Below the pieces are notes generated by a model that saw nothing but the letters and a program-made list of their open reading frames with translations, was not told where the DNA came from and searched no databases. Source: Flavobacterium sp. (lineage in GTDB: Bacteria > Bacteroidota > Bacteroidia > Flavobacteriales > Flavobacteriaceae). From it: a stretch of 64,000 bases of DNA. The position numbers and the translations under genes were made by a program. Positions 39,695-49,074 of this stretch are shown piece after piece; the first letter of the stretch is position 1; the number at the start of each line of letters is the position of its first letter. Location of the stretch: positions 1-64,000 of the forward strand of contig JADKBW010000009.1 in the NCBI GenBank assembly GCA_016714905.1. The letters run 5' to 3'.

Positions 39695-40161
39695 ATCGTT
39701 TCAAAAAACCTGCTATTAGCAGGTTTTATTGTTTTAGAATGCCACATTCCATCTGGCAATTTACCGTTTTCATCTAAGAATTTCTGCAATATCAAACCTT
39801 CAACATAGGTCGGAATGAATTTGTTTTTGGCATTGAATGTTTCGTACCAATACACTTCCAAACGAGCGATCTTTTCCAATTTCATTTGCGCTGGCCATGA
39901 ATATTTACGTCCCGTTTTGGCGAATTGGTGTCCATTGACAATCTTATCGTACAGTCCACCATTTTTGCTTTTCAAGGATCCATCATTTTGAATCGTTCCG
40001 GTTGAGCCGACCATAATGAGTTCCTTCTCTTCTCCATCAACGGCATATACTAGAAATACGCCACTTCCATTTTCGCTGGCGTTGCACACTTCTTCTAGGC
40101 TATTATCAACAGTAAAGTTGAAGTGGTTGTTCGTTTTAAACTTTGTTAATTCTTTATACAT
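39691..40161 (-). CDS. GIY-YIG-like nuclease domain protein
   Basis: 156 residues. The pattern GVFLVYAV...KELIMVGSTG followed by GGLYDKIVNG and, later, RLEVYWYET and VEGLILQKFLDENGKLP resembles the GIY-YIG fold: two short strands, an Arg/Lys helix, and a C-terminal Glu helix. The canonical G-I-Y/Y-I-G tripeptides are diverged (VFL and IMV), so catalysis is uncertain. The remainder is unknown. A plus-strand terminator is embedded in the codons for KPANSRFF at its C-terminus. Confidence 0.55.
   Translation of the reverse strand: MYKELTKFKTNNHFNFTVDNSLEEVCNASENGSGVFLVYAVDGEEKELIMVGSTGTIQNDGSLKSKNGGLYDKIVNGHQFAKTGRKYSWPAQMKLEKIARLEVYWYETFNAKNKFIPTYVEGLILQKFLDENGKLPDGMWHSKTIKPANSRFFETI
39705..39727 (+). 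terminator. Terminator of the 38978-39694 gene, inside the opposite coding region
   Basis: AAAACCTGC, TATTA, GCAGGTTTT then ATT. It begins 10 bp after the rightward stop and is simultaneously the coding sequence for KPANSRF on the minus strand. Confidence 0.65.
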
Positions 40162-40182
40162 TTTTCAATTTAAATAATTATT

Positions 40183-40215
40183 AAAAAAACCGCCTAGTTT
40201 AATTAACTAAACGGT
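40183..40215 (-). terminator. Terminator of the 40245-41323 gene
   Basis: On the minus strand ACCGTTTAGTTAATTAAAC pairs back on itself with CTAGGCGGT (one bulge) and is followed by seven T. It begins 30 bp after the stop. Confidence 0.7.
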
Positions 40216-40244
40216 CATTTGTATTTCTGTTTTTTACGAAATGT

Positions 40245-41323
40245 TTAGTTACTAATATTCTTGTACAGATCTTTAAAATCTTGACCTTCTAAGTTATAAG
40301 TACCCATACCTGCTGCATATTCCCGGTAAATTGCTTCGCCGCTTTTTGCATTGACAACTTGAAAAAACTTACGATTGTTTACTCTTACATATCTAAGATA
40401 GTAAATTGGCTCTCCAGTTAAAATCTTCGCATCTAACGCGGAGCTTGAAATAAATTCGTATTTACCTTTATAATCTTGAAGGAGTATAGATAGACCTTTT
40501 TCAGATATGGCTTCATCGACAAACTTGCTCGGTTTATAAGTAACTTTATTATAATCTGGCACGTACAGAATTTCTTTTTTTAAGTTCTTCAACTCGGCCG
40601 TTTTTGAAACTTCTCGTAATTCTAAATAGCTTTCTTTCACAAGCAAATCGTTTACATTTTGGAAATAGTTTTTCAACATTCCAAGGCTATAATTTTTATA
40701 AATGTTATCATTATAAACCTTACGAATCATCTCCTCATCACTTTTAGAAATCTTAGGATTTTTAATTTGGTCAGTAGAAAAGTCACTTGAACCAGCCATC
40801 AATTTAACGCCTCCACCAGAACCAAATGTTTTATTAATGCTGGCAAGAAATTCAGTATTTGCAAAGAGGTGAATTGCTCCAATATTTAATTTATTGGTCA
40901 TTATTAACTTGATAAATTTCTTAGGATCATCTTTTACTTTACTGACTTTTTCATTAATCTTTTTACATCCAAAAGATAGAAATTGATCATATTATTGACA
41001 AAAAAAGTACTACTGCCATCTTCCGAAAATGCACGCAAATGCGCAAATGAATATGATTCTGATAAAAAATTGTTGTAGTCAAATTCTTCTACTGACAAAA
41101 CTTTAAAAGGAGTAACTGTCCATGATTCTTTTAATATGCGCTCGTATTCCTCTTTCTTAAATTGATTTGATAATATAAAAATAGTTGTAGTTGATTTGAA
41201 TTTTTTGAATAATTCTGGACTGAATTTACTAAAATTACCCAAAATATCAGCGCTAACTGTTACTTGAGCATTGGTGAAAGTTATTACTAGAAGTATAATT
41301 AATAAGGATAATTTATTTTTCAT
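40245..41323 (-). CDS. Exported protein of unknown function, frameshifted
   Basis: About 359 residues after correction, with signal peptide MKNKLSLLIILLVITFTNAQ. Two frames (40934-41323 and 40245-40901) join if the T run at plus 40960-40964 has one more base. The junction then reads LLDVKKINEKVSKVKDDPKKF. Central GAIHLFANTEFLASINK, a Gly-rich turn (FGSGGGVKLMAGSSD) and IYYLRYVRVNNRKFFQVVNAKSGEAIYR are the most regular stretches. No catalytic motif is apparent. It has its own terminator and is separate from sucD (42 bp between). Confidence 0.7.
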
Positions 41324-41365
41324 TTAAAGGCTTTTATATTAAGTGCTATAACTAGGCTAAATAAT

Positions 41366-42238
41366 TTATCCCATTATCTCTTTTACTTTCTTTCCAATTT
41401 CAGCTGGAGAATCTACGACATGAATACCACATTCTCTCATGATTCGTTTCTTCGCTTCTGCGGTGTCGTCTGAACCACCCACAATAGCACCGGCATGTCC
41501 CATGGTTCTTCCTTTTGGGGCGGTTTCACCAGCTATGAATCCTATTACAGGTTTTCTATTTCCGTCAGCTTTGATCCATTTTGCTGCATCAGCTTCTAAT
41601 TGTCCTCCAATTTCGCCAATCATCACGATGCATTTGGTTTCTGGGTCATTCATTAATAACTCCACTGCCGCTTTTGTAGTAGTTCCGATAATAGGGTCAC
41701 CACCAATTCCGATGGCTGTTGTAATTCCCATTCCTTGTTTTACGACTTGGTCTGCCGCTTCGTACGTCAAAGTTCCTGATTTAGAAACGATACCTACAGT
41801 CCCTTTTTTGAAAACAAAACCTGGCATAATGCCGACTTTGGCTTCACCTGGCGTAATAACACCTGGGCAGTTTGGTCCGATTAACGTGCAATTTCTTTCT
41901 TTGATATATTCGTTGGCTTTAATCATATCCGCTACAGGAATACCTTCCGTAATCGTTATAATTACTTTGATTCCAGCGTCGGCAGCTTCCATAATGGCGT
42001 CTGCAGCAAATGCTGGCGGTACAAAAATAATGGTTGTATCTGATCCAGCTTGTTCCACTGCATCTTTTCCTGTATTGAAAACTGGACGATCTAAATGCGT
42101 ACTTCCACCTTTTCCAGGAGTTACACCACCTACGACATTCGTACCATATTCAATCATTTGCGACGCGTGAAAAGTTCCTTCACTTCCGGTAAAACCTTGC
42201 ACAATTATTTTGGAATCTTTGTTGACTAAAACACTCAT
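41366..42238 (-). CDS. sucD: Succinyl-CoA ligase [ADP/GDP-forming] subunit alpha
   Basis: 290 residues. With SucC it converts succinyl-CoA, ADP or GDP and phosphate to succinate and nucleoside triphosphate. [19 protein letters not shown] is the CoA-binding start, [19 protein letters not shown] follows, and GHAGAIVGG carries the phosphohistidine. The beta subunit is not in the window. sucD has its own TACTTTTG promoter element just upstream, so it may be transcribed separately from the NTF2-lpx genes behind it. The long open frame on the opposite strand here (41439-42170) is a codon-usage shadow. Confidence 0.97.
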   Translation of the reverse strand: MSVLVNKDSKIIVQGFTGSEGTFHASQMIEYGTNVVGGVTPGKGGSTHLDRPVFNTGKDAVEQAGSDTTIIFVPPAFAADAIMEAADAGIKVIITITEGIPVADMIKANEYIKERNCTLIGPNCPGVITPGEAKVGIMPGFVFKKGTVGIVSKSGTLTYEAADQVVKQGMGITTAIGIGGDPIIGTTTKAAVELLMNDPETKCIVMIGEIGGQLEADAAKWIKADGNRKPVIGFIAGETAPKGRTMGHAGAIVGGSDDTAEAKKRIMRECGIHVVDSPAEIGKKVKEIMG

Positions 42239-42271
42239 AGTATTTTGTTTTTGTATTTTTTATTTGTGATG

Positions 42272-42279
42272 CAAAAGTA
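42272..42279 (-). promoter_or_regulatory. -7 promoter element of sucD
   Basis: Plus CAAAAGTA reads TACTTTTG on the minus strand, 34 bp before the sucD start. Confidence 0.5.
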
Positions 42280-42319
42280 AGTGATTCGCATTTACTTTTA
42301 AAGTTTATTTTCTAAATAT

Positions 42320-42682
42320 TTATGGCAATTGACTCATTTGAAATCCACGGTACAAAAGGTTGTCCTTTACTTCCCAAATGACCATAAAATGCGCTAAAAG
42401 CATTTCTTCTCTAGGGTTTTCTATGGTTTTGATGTAATGAGCATAACGAACAACAATTTGATCGCCGTCTTTTATAAGATGACTGATTCGTGCTTTTGAA
42501 CGAACATAAGCTTTACCTAATTCTGCGGATAAATCTAGGATATCTTTACGATTCAATTGCTTGAATCCGGTACTGCTGTTCCAATCTAACAGTACTTCTG
42601 GATGCAAAAATGTGTTCATGATTTCGCTATTGATAAGCGCATCTGATTTATAAAAATCTTGAATTAATTTCTTTGCAGACAT
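42320..42682 (-). CDS. NTF2-like (SnoaL fold) protein
   Basis: 120 residues. The pattern of an N-terminal helix (AKKLIQDFYKSDALINSEIM), FLHPEVLLDWNSSTGFKQLNRKDILDLS and a C-terminal sheet (QIVVRYAHYIKTIEN, HFMVIWEVKDNLLYRGFQMSQ) fits the NTF2 fold of small ligand-binding or enzyme proteins. No active-site residues can be assigned. It starts 1 bp after the stop of the lpxD-like gene, so it is translated in the same operon. The conserved position between the lpx genes and sucD is known from flavobacteria. Confidence 0.78.
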   Translation of the reverse strand: MSAKKLIQDFYKSDALINSEIMNTFLHPEVLLDWNSSTGFKQLNRKDILDLSAELGKAYVRSKARISHLIKDGDQIVVRYAHYIKTIENPREEMLLAHFMVIWEVKDNLLYRGFQMSQLP

Positions 42683-42683
42683 T

Positions 42684-43614
42684 TTACTTCAATTTGTTTA
42701 AAATTTCTGGTATTCTCTTTACGTTTGCTAATTGCTTCAATTTCTCACGGGATTCTTCAATCGGCGTTCCGAAGTAGGATTTACCGCCTTCTACGGATTT
42801 GGTCACGCCTGTTTGTCCCATGATTACTGCTTTGGTTCCAATGGTAATTCCGCTGGTAGTACCGACTTGTCCCCACAGAGTCACTTCATCTTCAATAATC
42901 ACACAACCTGCAATTCCAGTTTGTGAGGCAATCAGACATTTTTTTCCGATTACGGTGTCGTGTCCCACATGCACCTGATTGTCTAATTTCGTTCCTTCTC
43001 CGATGGTTGTATCACCAGTCACGCCTTTATCGATGGTACATAACGCGCCAATTCCTACATTGTCTTCAATTACAACGCGTCCACCCGATAGCAATTGGTC
43101 GAAACCTTCCGGACGTTTTTTATAATAGAACGCATCGCCACCCAAAACAGTTCCCGCATGAATGATGACATTGTCTCCAATGACAGTATGGTCATAGATT
43201 GCTACATTCGAATGAATCAAACAGTTCTTACCAATCGTCACATGATTTCCTACAAAGGTGTTGGGTTGAATGATTGTGCCCTCGCCTATTTTTGCTGTCG
43301 ATGCGATTGAAACATTTGAAGCGTGAAAAGGCATAAAATGACGCGTCAACGTATTAAAATCTCTGAATGGATCATCGGAAATTAGCAATGCTTTGCCTTC
43401 TGGACAATCGACTTTCTTATTGATTAAAACAATGGCTGCGGCAGATTGTAATGCTTTGTCATAATACTTCGGATGATCAACAAAGACTATATCTCCGGGT
43501 TCAACGACGTGAATTTCATTCATGCCTGACACAGGGAAATTAGCATCGCCAACGAATTCACATTGAAGTAAATCAGCAATTTGTTGCAGCGCATGGAACT
43601 TTGGGGAACTTCAT
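42684..43614 (-). CDS. LpxD-like hexapeptide acyltransferase, frameshifted at the 5' end
   Basis: About 310 residues after correction. The ATG at 43614 begins MKFPKV; one surplus C (plus 43595-43596) shifts the frame, after which HALQQIADLLQCEFVGDANFPVSGMNEIHV follows in parts, then the open frame to 42684. It has the LpxD N-terminal domain (VEPGDIVFVDHPKYYDKAL) and a left-handed beta-helix (TIIQPNTFVGNHVTIGKNCLI, ALCTIDKGVTGDTTIGEGTK, HVGHDTVIGKKCLIASQTGIAG). It is the second LpxD-type gene of this cluster, distinct from lpxD at 46540. Its acceptor is unknown. It is 5 bp after efp in the same direction. Confidence 0.85.
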
Positions 43615-43619
43615 AGAAT

Positions 43620-44183
43620 TTACTTAACGCGTTCCATATAATTACCAGAAGTTGTATCAATTTTGATTTTGTCACCTTCGTTGATAAACAAAGGAACGTT
43701 GATCGTTGCTCCAGTTTCTACTGTAGCAGATTTGGTCGCGTTGGTTGCTGTATTTCCTTTGACACCAGGCTCAGCATATGTTACTTCTAAGATTACAGAA
43801 GCTGGCATATCTACAGACAAAGGCAAATCAGTTTCTGTATTAATACTTACCATTACACTTTCTCCTTCTTTTAATAATTCAGGAGAATCGAGGATTGCTT
43901 TGTTTAGTGAAATTTGCTCAAATGACTCCACGTTCATGAAGTGAAACAAATCACCTTCTGGATACAAAAATTGGAACTTGTGATTTTCAACACGCACTTC
44001 CTCAATCTTGTGACCTGCTGAGAATGTATTGTCTAGCACTTTTCCGTTGGTCAAACTTTTCAATTTTGTTCTTACGAAAGCCGGACCTTTCCCTGGTTTC
44101 ACATGAAGGAACTCAATAATTTTATAAATATCATTATTGTACTTGATACACAATCCGTTTTTAATATCTGATGTAGATGCCAT
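43620..44183 (-). CDS. efp: Translation elongation factor P
   Basis: 187 residues, the usual length. EF-P rescues ribosomes stalled on proline runs. The N-terminal KOW-like domain (STSDIKNGLCIKYNNDIYKIIEFL) has the tip loop VKPGKGPAFVRTKLK; the Lys in PGKGPA is the position modified in many bacteria. OB domains follow (ENHKFQFLYPEGDLFHFMN) and the C-terminal DKIKIDTTSGNYMERVK. It sits between two lipid A genes on the same strand, an arrangement typical of Bacteroidota. The octamer array at 44192 is 8 bp upstream of its start. Confidence 0.96.
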   Translation of the reverse strand: MASTSDIKNGLCIKYNNDIYKIIEFLHVKPGKGPAFVRTKLKSLTNGKVLDNTFSAGHKIEEVRVENHKFQFLYPEGDLFHFMNVESFEQISLNKAILDSPELLKEGESVMVSINTETDLPLSVDMPASVILEVTYAEPGVKGNTATNATKSATVETGATINVPLFINEGDKIKIDTTSGNYMERVK

Positions 44184-44191
44184 GTTTTTTG

Positions 44192-44239
44192 GTTTAATCG
44201 TTTATTTGTTTAATCGTTTATTTGTTTAATCGTTAAATC
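44192..44239. repeat. Octamer tandem array, 6 units, upstream of efp
   Basis: GTTTAATC, GTTTATTT, GTTTAATC, GTTTATTT, GTTTAATC, GTTAAATC in exact 8-bp register, ending 8 bp before the efp ATG. Complementary in sequence to the fumC array. Confidence 0.8.
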
Positions 44240-44292
44240 GAAGAAACTTATCTGTTTTGAACGTCTTGTCTCTTGATTCTTTCTTCTATCTT

Positions 44293-45078
44293 TTAATAAT
44301 TTCCAGAATAGCCTTTCATAATACCTCTTGATGAATTTCTAATAAAATCTAAAATTTCATCACGTTCTGGAGTGGCTTCCATTTCAGCTTCAATGATACT
44401 AACCGCTTGCGAAGTATTATAGTTTTTTTGGTACAAGATCCTATAAATATCTTGTATTTCTTTTATTTTCTCTGTCGTAAATCCCCTGCGTCTCAAACCA
44501 ACTGAATTGATACCAACATAAGATAAAGGTTCTTTCGCTGCTTTAGTATACGGAGGCACGTCCTTTCTCACCAATGATCCTCCCGAAACCATGGCGTGGT
44601 CTCCGATATGAATAAATTGATGAATGGCAGCCAAACCTCCAATAATAGCGTGGTTTCCGATGACAACGTGACCTGCAAGTGCGACGCCATTCACGATAAT
44701 TGCATTGTCGCCAATGTGGCAATCGTGCGCAATGTGGGCCGTTGCCATAACAAGGCAATTGTTACCTAGTGTGGTTTGTCCCGACGCAATGGTTCCACGA
44801 TTGATGGTTACACATTCTCGAATCGTACAATTATCTCCAATAATCGTTAATGAGTCTTCTCCGCCGAACTTCAAATCTTGAGGAATAGCAGAAATTACAG
44901 CGCCAGGAAAAATATTACAATTTTTACCAATGCGAGCGCCCTCCATAATCGTAACATTAGAACCAATCCAAGTTCCATCGCCAATAATAACATTATTATG
45001 AATGGTTGTAAATGGTTCGATTACGACATTTTTTGCAATTTTTGCGCCAGGGTGAACATATGCTAGTGGTTGATTCAT
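44293..45078 (-). CDS. lpxA: UDP-N-acetylglucosamine acyltransferase
   Basis: 261 residues, cytoplasmic trimer. Adds the first 3-hydroxyacyl chain to UDP-GlcNAc in lipid A synthesis. The left-handed beta-helix is seen (GAKIAKNVVIEPFTTIHNNVI, ECVTINRGTIASGQTTLG), with NCLVMATAHIAHDCHIGDNAI holding the catalytic His, and the C-terminal helical domain follows (GINSVGLRRRGFTTEKIKEI). It lies between lpxC-fabZ and efp, with its own TACATTTG element just upstream. Confidence 0.96.
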   Translation of the reverse strand: MNQPLAYVHPGAKIAKNVVIEPFTTIHNNVIIGDGTWIGSNVTIMEGARIGKNCNIFPGAVISAIPQDLKFGGEDSLTIIGDNCTIRECVTINRGTIASGQTTLGNNCLVMATAHIAHDCHIGDNAIIVNGVALAGHVVIGNHAIIGGLAAIHQFIHIGDHAMVSGGSLVRKDVPPYTKAAKEPLSYVGINSVGLRRRGFTTEKIKEIQDIYRILYQKNYNTSQAVSIIEAEMEATPERDEILDFIRNSSRGIMKGYSGNY

Positions 45079-45103
45079 TTGCAGATTATTTTTGTTTGTT
45101 TGT

Positions 45104-45111
45104 CAAATGTA
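45104..45111 (-). promoter_or_regulatory. -7 promoter element of lpxA
   Basis: Plus CAAATGTA reads TACATTTG on the minus strand, 26 bp before the lpxA ATG. Confidence 0.5.
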
Positions 45112-45148
45112 ATTCGCATCTCTGATGCTCATTTCTTGATTTACTAAT

Positions 45149-46536
45149 TTATTGTTTCTTCGCAATTTGCGCCATCAATTCGGCTTCCGCAACGAGTTTT
45201 CCGTTGGCATAAGCGTTGGCTTGCATGTGGCAAATTCCGCGTCGAATAGGACTAATCAAATCGCACTTAAAAAATAAGGTGTCTCCAGGAAGTACTTTAT
45301 GTTTGAACTTTACATTGTCAATTTTCATAAAGAATGTCAAATAATTTTCAGGATCTGGCACGGTACTCAAGACCAAAATCCCGCCGGTTTGTGCCATGGC
45401 TTCAATAATCAAAACACCTGGCATCACAGGCGCATCTGGAAAATGACCCACGAAGAAAGGTTCGTTCATGGTTACATTTTTCAAACCAACAACATGTGTG
45501 TCAGACAATTCAAAAATCTTATCAACCAATAAAAATGGTGGACGATGCGGCAACATAGCCATGATTTTGTGAATATCCATCAATGGCTCCTGATTCATGT
45601 CATAGACCGGAACTTGATTGCGTTGCTCAATTTTTATGATTTTGGCCATCTTTTTCGCGAATTGGTATTCACGAAATGCCCTGGCTTGTTGGCTATGATT
45701 TTACCTTGAATGCGAGTTCCGATTAAAGCCAAGTCACCAATCACATCTAGTAATTTATGACGTGCTGCTTCATTTGGATAATGTAAAGTGAGGTTGTCAA
45801 GAATTCCATTTGGCTTCACTGCAATCGACTCTTTGCCAAATGCTACTTTTAGATTATTCATTGTTTTCTCTGAAATCTCTTTGTCTACATAAACGATGGC
45901 ATTGTTAAGATCTCCACCCTTTATCAAGCCTTCATCTAACAGCGTTTCCAATTCGTGTAGGAAACTAAACGTACGTGCGTCAGCAATTTCTTCTTTGAAA
46001 TCGCAAATATGCTTGAGGCTTGCATTTTGGGTTCCCAGAACTTTGGTGCCAAAATCAACCATTGCAGTTACTTGATACTCATCACTTGGCATTACTAAAA
46101 TTTCACTTCCTGAAGTATCATCTGTAAAGGAAATTATCTCCTTAACAACGTATACATTTCTCTTAGCATCTTGCTCTTCGATACCCGCTTTTTCAATGGC
46201 TTCCACAAAAAACTTAGAAGATCCGTCCATAATAGGAGGCTCAGAAGCATCCAATTCAATAATCACATTATCAACATCACAACCTACAAATGCTGCCAAA
46301 ACGTGTTCTGAGGTTTGTATTTTGACTCCTAATTTTTCTAGATTAGTTCCTCTTTGCGTATTTACTACGTAATTCGCATCGGCTTCAATTATTGGTGCAC
46401 CTTCCAAATCAACACGGACAAATGTATATCCGTTATTTACTGGAGCAGGCTTGAAAGTCATCTTAACTTCCTTTCCTGTGTGTAATCCAACACCAACTAG
46501 AGAGATTTCGCTCTTTATGGTTTTTTGTTTCACCAT
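45149..46536 (-). CDS. lpxC-fabZ: Bifunctional LpxC deacetylase / FabZ dehydratase, frameshifted at the joint
   Basis: About 462 residues after correction. The LpxC half (from 46536) has KSEISLVGVGLHTGKEVKM, SEHVLAAFVGCDVDNVIIE and HKLLDVIGDLALIG, with the zinc and catalytic His residues; it deacetylates UDP-3-O-acyl-GlcNAc, the committed step. The FabZ half (from about 45649) has MAMLPHRPPFLLVDKIF and VGHFPDAPVMPGVL and dehydrates hydroxyacyl-ACP. In Bacteroidota these are one fused protein. Here PGHFVNT is followed by a shift at plus 45664-45665 (one C short on the coding strand). Restoring it gives PGHFVNTQFAKKMAKII. Probably a sequence error. Confidence 0.93.
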
Positions 46537-46539
46537 GAC

Positions 46540-47571
46540 TTACTTATTTTTATTTATTGTTTTCTTTAATTCTTCTAGTTCCGCAACAATTTTCGTCAGA
46601 TTCTTAAAATGAACGTATGATTTACTGTAGTCACTATAGGTAAAAGACGGGCTTCCTTGCAAAACTTCGTTGTCTTTTACATTTCTTCCCACACCTGATT
46701 GCGCCTGAATGCGGACATTATTTCCCACTGTGATGTGTCCGGCAAATCCAACTTGCCCTCCAATAACACAATTTTTTCCTATTTTGGTTGATCCCGCTAC
46801 GCCAGTTTGCGCTGCAATAACAGTATTCTCTCCAATTTCTACATTATGTGCAATTTGAATTTGATTATCGAGTTTTACTCCTTCTCGAATAATGGTTGAA
46901 CCCATTGTCGCTCTGTCAATCGTAGTTGATGCGCCGATTTCTACATTATCTTCAATGATTACATTTCCAATCTGTGGAATCTTTACGTACGATCCATCCG
47001 CATTTGGAGCAAATCCAAAACCGTCTGACCCGATAATAACTCCAGAATGAAAAATACAATTATTGCCAATAATACAATCCTGATAAATTTTTGTTCCAGC
47101 ATATAATGTGACATGATCTCCCAACACAACATTGTCACCCACAAAGCAATTTGGATAAATCTTGACATTGTCGCCAATAACTACGTTAGATCCAATATAA
47201 CTGAAGGTTCCTAAATAAAAATTATTACCATAACGCACCTGATCCGATATCGTTGAAGGTTGTTCAATCCCGATTTTACTGTCCTTTCTCGCTTGATCAT
47301 AGAACGTCAGTAATTTAGTAAAAGCCATGTAAGCATCTTCAACGACAATCATGGTAGTGTTTACTTCGTTGTCCGGAACAAACGAGTCATTTACAATGGT
47401 AATCGTAGCTTTCGTAGTATAAATGTAGGATTCGTACTTTGGATTAGCTAAAAAAGTAAGTGTTCCTGCTGTCCCTTCTTCAATTTTAGAAAACGATGAA
47501 ACTGCAGCACTAGGGTTTCCTACTACTTTGCCGTCTAAAACAATCGCTATTTGTTCCGCTGTAAATTTCAT
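46540..47571 (-). CDS. lpxD: UDP-3-O-(3-hydroxyacyl)glucosamine N-acyltransferase
   Basis: 343 residues, intact. Adds the second acyl chain to UDP-acyl-glucosamine. LpxD N-terminal domain ([35 protein letters not shown]), hexapeptide-repeat beta-helix with [20 protein letters not shown], and [21 protein letters not shown] with the catalytic His. The C-terminal helix ([19 protein letters not shown]) is typical. It is first in the leftward cluster and 3 bp before lpxC-fabZ. A TATTTTTG element lies 74-81 bp upstream. As the cluster member it is the most probable true LpxD of the three in this window. Confidence 0.95.
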   Translation of the reverse strand: MKFTAEQIAIVLDGKVVGNPSAAVSSFSKIEEGTAGTLTFLANPKYESYIYTTKATITIVNDSFVPDNEVNTTMIVVEDAYMAFTKLLTFYDQARKDSKIGIEQPSTISDQVRYGNNFYLGTFSYIGSNVVIGDNVKIYPNCFVGDNVVLGDHVTLYAGTKIYQDCIIGNNCIFHSGVIIGSDGFGFAPNADGSYVKIPQIGNVIIEDNVEIGASTTIDRATMGSTIIREGVKLDNQIQIAHNVEIGENTVIAAQTGVAGSTKIGKNCVIGGQVGFAGHITVGNNVRIQAQSGVGRNVKDNEVLQGSPSFTYSDYSKSYVHFKNLTKIVAELEELKKTINKNK

Positions 47572-47644
47572 AATATACTACGATTCTGTGAATTGGTCTG
47601 CTGCACTTTTATACTGACTGCAACATGGATTTTTTCACAGAGCA

Positions 47645-47652
47645 CAAAAATA
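47645..47652 (-). promoter_or_regulatory. -7 promoter element of the lpx cluster
   Basis: Plus CAAAAATA reads TATTTTTG on the minus strand, giving a leader of about 65 nt before lpxD. Confidence 0.45.
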
Positions 47653-47672
47653 TAAAAAATAGCTTTTGTATG

Positions 47673-48908
47673 TTAACTTTCTAACAGTTGTTTTGGGTAG
47701 CAAATATAATATTTGGTGACGGGCTTTGATAAGGCTTTCAAATTCAATTGGTCTGAGGCTTCCACCACATCTTCAATCGTCCTATCTTTCTTCAAAATGT
47801 GAATCGGTTCTGCATCTTTACTGTAGGCTTGATTTTCTATTTTGCCTTTAAAAATAAAGTATTTCGCATCCAGCAAACTGCAATTATTTAGCTTTGAAAA
47901 TCGTTCCAGTAGATTATTCAACATCTCTTTCTCAAACTTCTCGCTACTTAATTTCACTTTAAGCAAATCGCGGTTGATAATCATTTTGCTTAATGAACTC
48001 AGAATAAAATCATCGGAGTCTTGCCATTCCTTAATTGCACTAACAATGTCATAATCATCGAGTTGTGAAAACTTATTTAAAACAACACTGTCAAAATTTT
48101 CTGTCGTTATTTTATGATTTAAAAAATACAAAAGCGCCTTACTCGATGGTAAAATACTTCCCTTTAAAGTAAGTTCTTTGGCGCGTTTCAAGATTTTTGT
48201 CAATATCAACTCCGCCACCAAACTGGTCTTGTGCAAATAGGCTTGCCAATACATTAACCGTCGTGCCATCAAGAATTTTTCAATCGAGTAAATTCCTTTT
48301 TCCTCCATCACCAATACTTCGTCCACAACATTCAGCATTTGAATGAGTCGGTCTGAATTGATATTTCCTTCCGCAACTCCAGTGTAGAAACTATCGCGTT
48401 TTAAATAGTCCATCCGATCCATGTCTAATTGACTTGAAATCAATTGCAACATGAATTTACGATGGTATTCGCCTTTAAAGATTTGTATCGCTAAGGTCAA
48501 CTTCCCGTCAAACTCCTGATTCAACTGATTCATAAACAAAAGAGAAATGTTTTCGTGACTCACCTTTTCCACGATACTATGTTCCATCGCATGCGAAAAT
48601 GGTCCGTGCCCAATATCATGCAATAAGATGGCAATCAACAGCGCATTTTCTTCTTCGCTTGAAATGGCAATTCCTTTGAATTTCAATACTTCAATGGCTT
48701 TTTGCATCATGTGCATGCAACCCAATGCGTGATGAAAACGGGTGTGATGCGCGCCTGGATAAACCAAATACGACAGACCCATTTGCGTAATTCGTCGCAA
48801 TCGTTGAAAGTAAGGATGCTGAATCAAGTCATACAATAACGGATTTGGAATCGTAATGAATCCGTAAATCGGGTCATTTAAAATCTTAAGTTTATTAATT
48901 TGACTCAC
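47673..48908 (-). CDS. HD-domain phosphohydrolase (dGTPase/SAMHD1-like)
   Basis: 411 residues from a GTG start. The HD superfamily metal motif is seen: YPGAHHTRFHHALG (H), ILLHDIGHGPFSHAME (HD) and, later, the Asp near SSQLDMDRMDYLKRDSFYTG. This combination, with LNDPIYGFITIPNPLLYDLI at the start, matches the YdhJ/SAMHD1-like family of predicted nucleotide phosphohydrolases. The frame opens at a TTG (48932), but that overlaps the -7 element at 48930-48937, so the GTG at 48908 (MSQINKLKI) is the likely start. Confidence 0.85.
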   Translation of the reverse strand: MSQINKLKILNDPIYGFITIPNPLLYDLIQHPYFQRLRRITQMGLSYLVYPGAHHTRFHHALGCMHMMQKAIEVLKFKGIAISSEEENALLIAILLHDIGHGPFSHAMEHSIVEKVSHENISLLFMNQLNQEFDGKLTLAIQIFKGEYHRKFMLQLISSQLDMDRMDYLKRDSFYTGVAEGNINSDRLIQMLNVVDEVLVMEEKGIYSIEKFLMARRLMYWQAYLHKTSLVAELILTKILKRAKELTLKGSILPSSKALLYFLNHKITTENFDSVVLNKFSQLDDYDIVSAIKEWQDSDDFILSSLSKMIINRDLLKVKLSSEKFEKEMLNNLLERFSKLNNCSLLDAKYFIFKGKIENQAYSKDAEPIHILKKDRTIEDVVEASDQLNLKALSKPVTKYYICYPKQLLES

Positions 48909-48929
48909 AAATACTGGGTTTAAGGGCAA

Positions 48930-48937
48930 CAAATATA
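48930..48937 (-). promoter_or_regulatory. -7 promoter element of the HD-domain gene
   Basis: Plus CAAATATA reads TATATTTG on the minus strand. It predicts a start near 48924, about 16 nt before the GTG at 48908. Confidence 0.5.
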
Positions 48938-49074
48938 GGGATTTATGTCAAGTTTGATTGTATTTTTGCAGAACATCAATTGATTGTTTAAAAATTTCAT
49001 TTGTATTTGCTATTGGTTTCTCAATTCTAAAAAATACATTTACTACAGTTTACTAATTTAAAAATTACTTTGTC

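Noticed and set aside
41439..42170. 243-codon plus-strand open frame opposite sucD
   Set aside because: Shadow frame of the strongly conserved sucD gene; hydrophobic low-complexity product of no recognised family.
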